Assembly (NCBI GenBank): GCA_031285945.1
Contig: JAITVF010000139.1
Span: 1 to 5,770 of the forward strand
From: Oscillospiraceae bacterium
Lineage (GTDB): Bacteria; Bacillota; Clostridia; Oscillospirales; Ruminococcaceae
Direction of reading: 5' to 3'
Length of the DNA: 5,770 bases
Below the pieces are notes generated by a model, which was not told where the DNA came from, made no database searches, and saw only the letters and a list, made by a program, of their open reading frames with translations. Below are positions 1-5,770 of this stretch, one piece after another (position 1 is the first letter of the stretch; each line of letters begins with the position of its first letter). Position numbers and translations under genes: made by a program.

Positions 1-2376
1 GAGGTTGTGGTGTCAACCCCTACGTCGGGCCGGTTTTCCGAAGGCGCGGAGCGGCTGGTAGGTCACTATGCGGCGATTCTACCGGTAAGGGTCGCCGCCG
101 AAGGGGATCTGACCTTCGAAGAGCAGCTTAAAAAAACGTCGGCCGACGTTATGGAGATTTTCGAGTATCAGAACTTCTCCTTCCCCGATCTCTGCGAGGC
201 CGTTAAAAAACAGTGGCCGGAGCTTGTAGGCCCCAACAAATTCCCCATGTCTCCCATTTTGTTCAACTACGACAACATGGGCGAGGCTCCCAGCCTCTCG
301 GGCGCGACCGCTTCCTATTACATTTCGCCCGTCATCCATTATGTCGACAGCGATATATATTTTAACTTTATCGACATGCAAAGCCGTATGCTGCTTGATT
401 GCCATTACAGCGCCGATTTGTTTAGCGAGCAAACGGCGGGCCGGCTGCTGGATTCTTTTGTCGCCTTTATGGAGCGCGCCTTGGGCAATCTCTCAAAAAA
501 GATAAAGGATCTGGATATTGTAACGGCGGGCGAGAAAAAAACCCTTCTCGAAAAATTCAACCAGTCCATATTGCCCTATATCGAATCCTCCGGGGAAAAC
601 GTTGCGCAAAGCAGCGTTGTAGAGCGGTTCTATTCGGTGGCCGGCAGGGCGCCCGAAAGCGCGGCGCTTATTTCGGAGAACGCCCGCATGACTTATCGCG
701 AGCTGAACGAAAAAACCAGTCAGACCGCGAGAATGCTTTTAGAAAGCGGGGTTAAAAGGGGAGACGCGGTCGGAATTGTTATGGAGCGTTCCTTTGAGAT
801 GCTCATCGCCATTTTGGGAATACTTAAGGCCGGAGGGGCCTATCTTCCCATAGACCCCAACTACCCGGCCAACAGAATCGCTTATATGCTCAAGGATTGC
901 GCTGTAAGCGTCGTAGTCACCCAAAGCAAATTTGAAAAGGCTGCGGGAGGAGACGGGGCGATAAAAGTGGTCGTTTGGGAGGACGCAAAGCTTGAGGGGT
1001 ATGCCACGGACAATTTGCCGGCAACGCCCGAAGCGCGTGATCCCGCCTATATTATCTACACCTCGGGCTCTACGGGCGAGCCTAAGGGCGTTATGATCGA
1101 GCACCGGTCGCTTTATAATATCATCAATTACACGGTCGAAAGGCTTGGGCTCACTCAAAACGACACCGCTCTGATAAGAGGGCCGTATTGCTTTGACGGC
1201 ACCGTTTTTGAATGCTTTACCTGGTTTTTCTCAGGCTCGGGGATATTTGTACTGCCGGCGGAGGATGAAAAAAACCCGCTGCGGATTCTGGATATAATAG
1301 AACGCTACAAGATACGCTTTTGCTTTTTTGCACCCTCTATGCTAAACGTCCTTTTAAGCTTTATGGAGGAGAAGGGCGGCAACGCGATGAAATCCGTTAA
1401 GTATCTTGTTACGGGCGGGGAAGCGTTGAGCGCGGCCACAATAAACAAGTTCCACAGCCTGACCGACAAGGCGGCGCTGGTCGATATCTACGGCCCGACC
1501 GAGGCGGCAATATACGCGACGACCTATACCCATAACAGGAAGGAAAGCCCCCCCAGAACAGTGATCGGCTTCCCCGTGGCGAACGCCGGCATTTACATTC
1601 TGGACGAGGCGCTTAAGCTTGTTCCCGCCGGCGTGACCGGCGAGATATGCATATCGGGCGCGGGGCTCGCCAGGGGCTACATAAACAAGCCGGAGCTCAC
1701 CGGAGAAAAATTTGTTGATAACCCTTATCTTCCCGGTGAAAAGATGTACAGAACAGGCGACAGGGGCCGGTGGCTGCCCGACGGAGCTATCGAATACCGG
1801 GGCAGAAACGACGGCCAGGTTAAGGTTCGGGGATTCCGGGTTGAGCTAGGTGAGATTGAAGCGCGGATTCTTGGATACGACAGGGTAAGGGAGACCGCGG
1901 TTAAAAAGCTTACCGATTCTAACGGGATGGATTATCTTTGCGCCTATCTTTCCGCCGACGGCGAAATCACCCCGGAGGAAATGCGCGCCCATCTTTCCAG
2001 AGACCTTCCGGAGCACATGATACCGTCGCGCTACGTTTTCATAAAGAAGATGCCAAAAAACCACAACGATAAAATTGACAGGGCAAGCCTGCCGGAGCCC
2101 TTGGAGGCCGAATCGCATGATGCGCCCGCGCAAGGGGCGCGGGAATCGTCTATGAGCGAAACAGAGAAAAAAGTAATGGCGATCTGGCAAAACCTGTTAA
2201 AGAACAGGAATATAGGGGTGGGGGACAATTTTTTCAACATAGGGGGGGATTCCCTTAAGGCCGCCATGATGATGATGCATTTGCAAAGGGAATTTAAATC
2301 GACCATTCCCCTCAACGAGATATTCAACAACACGAGCGTTCGCAGCCTTTCATCCTATATAGACAGCTTGGGCTGA
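1..2376 (+). CDS. NRPS module, 5'-partial: (C)-A-PCP, predicted Ile/branched-chain amino acid
   Basis: This is the C-terminal part of a nonribosomal peptide synthetase. The frame is open from base 1, and the GTG at 7 lies inside the C domain, so the true start is upstream. Residues are counted from that GTG. Residues 1-190 are the end of a condensation domain (LVGHYAAILPVR at 17-28, matching the VGHxxNxLPLR motif); its HHxxxDG active site lies outside the window. Residues 205-700 are a complete adenylation domain: MTYREL (228), LKAGGAYLPIDP (273), YTSGSTGEPKG (351), YGPTE (495), GLARGY (553), YRTGD (581), VRGFRVELGEIE (607) and the lysine motif NDKIDR (K689). It activates an amino acid with ATP. 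Pocket residues by alignment to GrsA are D397, G398, F401, F440, V468, G470, I494, I502, Y503 and K689. These resemble the Ile code DGFFLGVVYK (recalled), so Ile or another branched-chain aliphatic is likely. Residues 716-787 are the PCP, with phosphopantetheine site S749 in NIGGDSL. No epimerase, TE or docking segment follows; the gene stops just after the PCP. Confidence 0.97.
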   Translation, partial: EVVVSTPTSGRFSEGAERLVGHYAAILPVRVAAEGDLTFEEQLKKTSADVMEIFEYQNFSFPDLCEAVKKQWPELVGPNKFPMSPILFNYDNMGEAPSLSGATASYYISPVIHYVDSDIYFNFIDMQSRMLLDCHYSADLFSEQTAGRLLDSFVAFMERALGNLSKKIKDLDIVTAGEKKTLLEKFNQSILPYIESSGENVAQSSVVERFYSVAGRAPESAALISENARMTYRELNEKTSQTARMLLESGVKRGDAVGIVMERSFEMLIAILGILKAGGAYLPIDPNYPANRIAYMLKDCAVSVVVTQSKFEKAAGGDGAIKVVVWEDAKLEGYATDNLPATPEARDPAYIIYTSGSTGEPKGVMIEHRSLYNIINYTVERLGLTQNDTALIRGPYCFDGTVFECFTWFFSGSGIFVLPAEDEKNPLRILDIIERYKIRFCFFAPSMLNVLLSFMEEKGGNAMKSVKYLVTGGEALSAATINKFHSLTDKAALVDIYGPTEAAIYATTYTHNRKESPPRTVIGFPVANAGIYILDEALKLVPAGVTGEICISGAGLARGYINKPELTGEKFVDNPYLPGEKMYRTGDRGRWLPDGAIEYRGRNDGQVKVRGFRVELGEIEARILGYDRVRETAVKKLTDSNGMDYLCAYLSADGEITPEEMRAHLSRDLPEHMIPSRYVFIKKMPKNHNDKIDRASLPEPLEAESHDAPAQGARESSMSETEKKVMAIWQNLLKNRNIGVGDNFFNIGGDSLKAAMMMMHLQREFKSTIPLNEIFNNTSVRSLSSYIDSLG
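2125..2143 (+). repeat. Short perfect inverted repeat in the A-PCP linker coding region
   Basis: CCCGCGC and GCGCGGG form a 7-bp perfect stem around a 5-base AAGGG loop. It is within the codons for the Ala/Gly-rich linker between the adenylation and carrier domains (about residues 707-713). No T-run follows. Like the repeat in the KS-AT linker it sits at a domain boundary; function unknown, possibly chance. Confidence 0.45.
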
Positions 2377-2396
2377 AAACAATATGACTGCGGCGC

Positions 2397-5120
2397 GTGA
2401 AAGTGAGTGCGATTATGTGTACACCCGGCCCTGGCGAAAGAATTGATCCGGCGCCATATCTTAAAGACATAACCGGGAAGGTGGCGGTCATAGGTATCGG
2501 CTGCCGCTTTCCCGGCGCCGGCAGCCCGGAAGAGTTCTGGCGTATGCTGGCCGAGGGAAGATGCGCCACCAGGCCATTGCCGGAGGGAAGGGAAAAGCTC
2601 GATTTCAGAAGAAATACAGACAAAAAGCATATCTGTGGCTATATTGACGGCATCGATCTTTTTGACCCGCTCTTTTTTGGCGTTACGCCCAGAGAGGCGG
2701 GCAGGCTGGACCCGCAGCACCGGCTTATGCTGGAGGCTCTGTGGGAGGCCCTTGAGGACGCTGGAATCACGGCGAAGGAGCTTGCCGGCAGCAACACCGG
2801 CGTATTTACGGGAACGGGAGAGACCCCGTCGTCTTCTCACTACTTTATGCGGCAGATTGAAGATAAAACCGCTGATATTTATTCTCTGACAGGCTGCGAA
2901 AGCTTTGCTCTGGCGAACAGGATATCATATACCTTTGACTTTAGAGGCCCTTGCTTTTCGATTTCCTCAGCCTGCTCAACGTCAATGCTTGCCGTCAATG
3001 AGGCGTGTATGCGAATTCGCGGCGGAGAGTGCGAGGTTGCCGTGGCGGGTGGCAGCAATCTGCTCCAGTCCTCTGATATAACGGAGATATTTCAAAACGC
3101 CCGCCTTCTCGCCTGCGACGGCAGATGCAAGGCGTTTGACGAAAAGGCCGACGGCTATGTGCGCGGGGAGGGCGCCGGCGTAGTGATCCTTAAATCGCTG
3201 GAAAAAGCGCTGCAGGATGGCGACAATATCCTGGCCGTAGTTTCCGGTATGGCGACAAACCACGGCGGGCGAAACGGCAGGGGGTTTACCTACCCTAACG
3301 CCGGGGCGCACACGGCGCTTATGAAAGCCGCGTTTAAGGACGCCGGCGTCTCGCCGGGTGAGCTCTGCTACATAGAAGCTCACGGAACGGGAACGCCGGT
3401 GGGGGACGAAATAGAGCTGGCAGGGCTCAAGGCCGCGCTTTCAGAGGGCCGTGCCGACGGGGATTATTGCATGATCGGCTCTGTAAAGTCAAATATAGGT
3501 CACCTCGAGTATGCCGCCGGAATGGCCTCGTTCATAAAAACCTGCCTTATACTGAAAGAGAAAAAGTTGCCGCCCAGCCTCCACTTTACCAGGTTCGGCA
3601 GGAATATCGACGAGGAAAGCCTGCCGGTGCGGGTCAACACCGAATTAAGGCCCTGGCCCGAGGGCAAAAAGCTCATAGCGGGCGTAAGCAGCTTTGGGCT
3701 GGGTGGCACGAACGCACACGCGGTTCTCGAGGGAATAGAAAATTTTTTGCCGGCGCGGTGCGCGCCGGACAAAATCCCGGAGCCGCCCGTAAGGGCCGGC
3801 GGATATGTTTTCCCGGTATCGGGTCACAACGAGCTCGCTTTAAAAGGAAACGCCGGGAATTACCTGGAGTTTATAAAGACTGCCCCCCAAGCCTCGCTCG
3901 GCGATTTGTGCTATTGCGCGGGAGTTAAAAAGGATCACTTCGGGTACAGGGCCGCAATCACATGCGAAACGCTCAGGGCTCTTCAGTCGGGCTTAGAGGC
4001 GTTACTTGGCGGTAAAGACGACGCCGGAGTATTTTATCAGGAGGGCGTACCGGGAAAATCGGAGGAGGCTGTGTTCGTTTTTTCCGACAGCCCCGAGGGA
4101 TGGCTCACCGACGACCTGCGCGAGCTGTTCAACGCTCCTGTTTTTTCAGAAACTTTGCAGGAGGCTGATACGGAATTTATTAAGCTTACCGGGAATTCGC
4201 TGCGGGATTATCTGGATTCAGAACCGGCCCCTACGCCAAACGGGCGGGAGACGGAGGATAATGCCCTGTATTTTGCCTTTCAGCTGGCGCTGTGCAGGGA
4301 ATGGGAGAATAACGGCGTTGGCCCTACCCGCCTCGCGGGCTACGGGCAGGGCGAGGTTGCGGCGGCGTATCTGGCCGGAATGTTGACCAGGGGCGAGGCC
4401 CTGCGGACTATAATCGACAGGACGCGCCTGCAACAGGCCGCGCGCGAGGCGGTAAGGAGCCTGCATGTAATGGCCTCTCCCGAGGATATCGGCGGGCTGT
4501 TGGCGGACTGCGGCAATGTTGCCATTGCCGCCATAAATTCGCCCAGCTCGCTGACAATTTCCGGCCCGGCGCGGGATATGGATGAGGTCTCGCAGAAGCT
4601 TGCCGTGGAGGGCTATTCCTGCCGCTATCTACCGGCGGGCAAAAACTCCCGTGTATTTGCCGGGGGAGGGGAAAGGTCGGACTTAAGGCCGGATATTCTC
4701 ACGCGAACAGGCGGCCCGATTACCCCTATTTACACGACGGCGGCCGATGCGAGAGGTGAGTACCGGGAGCTTTGCGCGGCCTATTGGGAGAATCATACGA
4801 CCGGCGTAATTGACTTTTACGGGCGAATAAGCGAGATGATCGCCGATAATTGCGACAGGTTTATTGAAATCGGCGACGGCTCTGCGCTGAGCTTTTATAT
4901 TTACGACGCTTGGAATCAGTGCTGCGAGGCGGCCGGCGGCCGGGATATTGCGATTATAAGCTCGGTCAGAAAGAAGATACCGTTTTACAAAAACATTATG
5001 GCGGGGATCGCCGAGCTTTATTCGGCGGGATATCCCGTAAAATGGAAGCAAATATATAAAGGCGGGGCGTTCATAAAAACGCCGCACTACGCGTGGCAGC
5101 GCAGTTCATACTGGGTATAG
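2397..5120 (+). CDS. PKS ketosynthase with degenerate acyltransferase (KS-pseudoAT), no ACP
   Basis: This is a type I polyketide synthase protein of 907 residues. The KS domain (about 27-446) has VIGIGCRFPG (31), LDPQHRLMLE (104), nucleophile C193 in SSACSTSM, H329 in EAHGTGTPVGDE, K364 and H369 in VKSNIGHLE, and GLGGTNAH (434), so it should be competent for condensation. A KS-AT linker follows (about 447-555). The AT-fold domain (about 556-858) aligns along its length to cis-ATs, but GHSxGE is GYGQGE (G650 for the nucleophile), the catalytic His position reads Asn (GKNS, N750), and the N-terminal GQGSQ is SDSPE (563-567). R675/R677 match the conserved RxRL region. The protein ends in a post-AT linker (HYAWQRSSYW, 897-906), where an ACP or reductive domain normally follows, and then stops. 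The reading frame is intact, so this is not a frameshift. The start is uncertain: GTG 2397 is the longest in-frame option and lacks a Shine-Dalgarno; ATG 2415 (901 residues) has a weak GTGA 8 bases upstream. Twenty bases separate it from the NRPS gene. Domain identity is sure; the AT being inactive is strong inference. Confidence 0.96.
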   Translation: MKVSAIMCTPGPGERIDPAPYLKDITGKVAVIGIGCRFPGAGSPEEFWRMLAEGRCATRPLPEGREKLDFRRNTDKKHICGYIDGIDLFDPLFFGVTPREAGRLDPQHRLMLEALWEALEDAGITAKELAGSNTGVFTGTGETPSSSHYFMRQIEDKTADIYSLTGCESFALANRISYTFDFRGPCFSISSACSTSMLAVNEACMRIRGGECEVAVAGGSNLLQSSDITEIFQNARLLACDGRCKAFDEKADGYVRGEGAGVVILKSLEKALQDGDNILAVVSGMATNHGGRNGRGFTYPNAGAHTALMKAAFKDAGVSPGELCYIEAHGTGTPVGDEIELAGLKAALSEGRADGDYCMIGSVKSNIGHLEYAAGMASFIKTCLILKEKKLPPSLHFTRFGRNIDEESLPVRVNTELRPWPEGKKLIAGVSSFGLGGTNAHAVLEGIENFLPARCAPDKIPEPPVRAGGYVFPVSGHNELALKGNAGNYLEFIKTAPQASLGDLCYCAGVKKDHFGYRAAITCETLRALQSGLEALLGGKDDAGVFYQEGVPGKSEEAVFVFSDSPEGWLTDDLRELFNAPVFSETLQEADTEFIKLTGNSLRDYLDSEPAPTPNGRETEDNALYFAFQLALCREWENNGVGPTRLAGYGQGEVAAAYLAGMLTRGEALRTIIDRTRLQQAAREAVRSLHVMASPEDIGGLLADCGNVAIAAINSPSSLTISGPARDMDEVSQKLAVEGYSCRYLPAGKNSRVFAGGGERSDLRPDILTRTGGPITPIYTTAADARGEYRELCAAYWENHTTGVIDFYGRISEMIADNCDRFIEIGDGSALSFYIYDAWNQCCEAAGGRDIAIISSVRKKIPFYKNIMAGIAELYSAGYPVKWKQIYKGGAFIKTPHYAWQRSSYWV
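3750..3768 (+). repeat. Short perfect inverted repeat in the KS-AT linker coding region
   Basis: CCGGCGCG and CGCGCCGG form an 8-bp perfect stem around a 3-base GTG loop. It lies in the codons of the linker just after the KS domain. No T-run follows it on either strand (A-rich sequence follows on both), so it does not look like an intrinsic terminator. It may be a chance product of GC-rich linker codons or an mRNA hairpin at a domain boundary. Confidence 0.5.
4062..4970 (+). other. Pseudo-acyltransferase domain within the PKS protein
   Basis: This domain covers residues about 556-858 of the KS-AT protein. It starts with AVFVFSDSPEGW in place of the FVFxGQGSQW opening. ALYFAFQLAL (623-632) matches the usual PALFALQ segment. 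The elbow is LAGYGQGEVAAAYLAG (646-661), with GGG (Gly) at 4344-4346 where the nucleophilic Ser codon belongs. AAINSPSSLTISG (711-723) matches the NGPxxxVVSG segment. The substrate-selectivity and catalytic His motif (YASH/HAFH) is replaced by AGKN (747-750; Asn codon at 4644-4646). RFIEIGDGSAL (821-831) matches FxEIGPxxxL. With both members of the Ser-His dyad gone it should not transfer malonyl units. It may be kept as a structural scaffold or docking surface; that role is inference. Confidence 0.88.
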
Positions 5121-5153
5121 CCCGCGTTAAATCAAATAGCCGTATAGCTGAAT

Positions 5154-5158
5154 GGAGG
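5154..5158 (+). promoter_or_regulatory. Shine-Dalgarno site of the thioesterase gene
   Basis: A perfect GGAGG sits 7 bases upstream of the ATG at 5166, which fixes that start. It is much stronger than anything in front of the PKS gene. The 45-base gap that holds it (5121-5165) shows no hairpin-plus-T-run terminator and no obvious promoter, so the thioesterase is probably on the same transcript with its own efficient translation start. Confidence 0.85.
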
Positions 5159-5165
5159 CGCTAAA

Positions 5166-5770
5166 ATGAGCGGAGAAAATCTTGTGCTACTGAAAAAAGG
5201 CTCAAAAAGAGATAAGAGCATATACTTTATTCACGAAGGTATGGGTGAAATATATACCTATATAAAGCTTTGTGAATCGTTGGATTACGATTGCTGGGGG
5301 GTTCCGTATTTTATGGATAACAGCGAGCCCACGCAGTATTATGATCTTGACAAGCTTGTAGAAATTTACGCCGATGAAATCGCGGCGCACAAAACCAACG
5401 CCATTATAAGCGGTTACAGCGCGGGGGGACTGCTCGCCTTTGAAACGGCAAGGCTTCTCGAAAAAAGGGGCGAGGCGGTTCTCGGGGCATTTATCCTTGA
5501 CTATGTGCCCTTTCAGATGCTTGCGGAAGCCGGCGAGGGAGGGGAGCGGGAAGAAAAAAGCGAGCCTAGCGAGGAACAGAGAAATCAGCGTCTTTTGGCA
5601 GTCTCGCAAAAAATGCGCAAGCTCAGAAACAGGGATTCACTGTACGAAGCTTACCAAATGTTTACTGATATTACGGACGAAGGCCTGGAGGCTTTGTTTT
5701 CCGATATTTTGGATCCTGAGGTTTTAAAGGCTATCCCGCCATATCACAGGGAGAATCTTAACGACTACAT
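5166..5770 (+). CDS. Free-standing thioesterase (alpha/beta hydrolase), 3'-partial
   Basis: The open frame runs from the ATG at 5166 off the window end; 201 complete codons are visible, out of roughly 230-250 usual for this family. It is a thioesterase of the kind found at the end of NRPS/PKS lines or as separate editing enzymes. The N-terminus SIYFIHEGMGEIYTY (18-32) matches the first strand and oxyanion region (usually FxxHPxGG; here HEGMG). The nucleophile elbow is SGYSAGGLLAFE (82-93), with S85 at 5418-5420. GAFILDYVP (107-115) supplies the probable acid D112, exactly 27 residues after the Ser, as I recall for the SrfA-C thioesterase (S80/D107). A charged stretch (about 121-142) begins the lid. 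The catalytic His should lie beyond the window. It could release or cyclise the final product, or hydrolyse stalled chains (type II). The GYSAGG elbow and YADEI segment look more like a terminal TE domain, but being a separate gene leaves both options open. Confidence 0.94.
   Translation, partial: MSGENLVLLKKGSKRDKSIYFIHEGMGEIYTYIKLCESLDYDCWGVPYFMDNSEPTQYYDLDKLVEIYADEIAAHKTNAIISGYSAGGLLAFETARLLEKRGEAVLGAFILDYVPFQMLAEAGEGGEREEKSEPSEEQRNQRLLAVSQKMRKLRNRDSLYEAYQMFTDITDEGLEALFSDILDPEVLKAIPPYHRENLNDY

Noticed and set aside
7..12. GTG codons at 7 and 10 as the NRPS gene start
   Set aside because: The frame is open to base 1, and the translation begins inside conserved condensation-domain sequence, so the gene is truncated by the window edge.
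79..1158. Long minus-strand open frames opposite the C and A domains
   Set aside because: They lie wholly opposite conserved NRPS sequence, have no recognisable motifs or ribosome sites, and are expected by chance in GC-rich coding DNA.
2242..2248. Run of seven G as a programmed slippage site
   Set aside because: It encodes the conserved IGGD of the carrier motif in frame, and the PCP continues normally afterwards.
2384..2446. ATG at 2384 starting a 20-codon frame between the NRPS and PKS genes
   Set aside because: It has no ribosome site, a different frame from the PKS, and stops after 20 codons with no recognisable motif; joining it to the PKS would need an unsupported frameshift.
1846..2840. 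Several minus-strand open frames across the NRPS-PKS gene junction
   Set aside because: They are antisense to the PCP and KS N-terminus; their translations show no family features, and no promoter-like sequence supports them.
3467..4386. Alternative-frame plus-strand open frames inside the PKS gene
   Set aside because: They overlap the clearly real KS-AT frame; the translations are Arg-rich and of low plausibility, typical of shadow frames.
4320..4660. Loss of AT catalytic residues as a sequencing frameshift artefact
   Set aside because: The frame stays open and aligns to AT landmarks before, between and after the altered sites, so the changes are substitutions and not a shifted frame.
5121..5165. 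Possible transcription terminator or new promoter before the thioesterase
   Set aside because: The 45-base gap has no stem followed by a T-run and no convincing -35/-10 pair; only the Shine-Dalgarno is clear.

Overview
The window is the inside of a nonribosomal peptide/polyketide (NRPS-PKS) biosynthetic operon. All three genes are on the + strand, and both end genes are cut by the window edges. The host is probably an anaerobic Bacillota, perhaps Clostridia: there is a strong GGAGG ribosome site, free use of ATA, AGA and AGG codons at moderately high GC, and a cysteine-rich PKS protein (25 Cys in 907 residues). This host call is inference from composition only.

Layout. (1) Bases 1-2376: the 3' part of an NRPS gene, encoding the end of a condensation (C) domain, a complete adenylation (A) domain and a peptidyl carrier protein (PCP). 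The binding-pocket residues read by alignment to GrsA are D-G-F-F-V-G-I-I-Y-K, close to a classical isoleucine code. (2) Bases 2397-5120: a PKS protein with a ketosynthase (KS) that keeps its Cys-His-His triad, followed by a full-length acyltransferase-like (AT) domain. The AT domain has lost its catalytic Ser (GYGQGE instead of GHSxGE), its catalytic His and the GQGSQ motif. The protein stops right after the post-AT linker and has no acyl carrier protein (ACP). (3) Bases 5166 to the window end: the first 201 residues of a free-standing alpha/beta-hydrolase thioesterase (TE) resembling surfactin-type TE domains (GYSAGG, and an Asp 27 residues later).

How they may work together (inference): the NRPS module adds a branched-chain amino acid to an incoming chain held on its PCP. 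The KS-pseudoAT protein takes the chain from that PCP and either condenses it with a malonyl unit on a separate ACP loaded by an AT in trans, or does something other than ordinary extension. The TE releases, cyclises or proofreads the product. The window contains no ACP and no intact AT, so these must be encoded elsewhere if extension occurs.

The most notable feature is the combination of an intact KS, a fold-complete but catalytically stripped AT, no ACP, and a separate TE gene. The gaps between genes are short (20 and 45 bases) and contain no recognisable terminator, so the three genes are probably cotranscribed. I found no RNA genes, mobile elements, CRISPR arrays or credible minus-strand genes.
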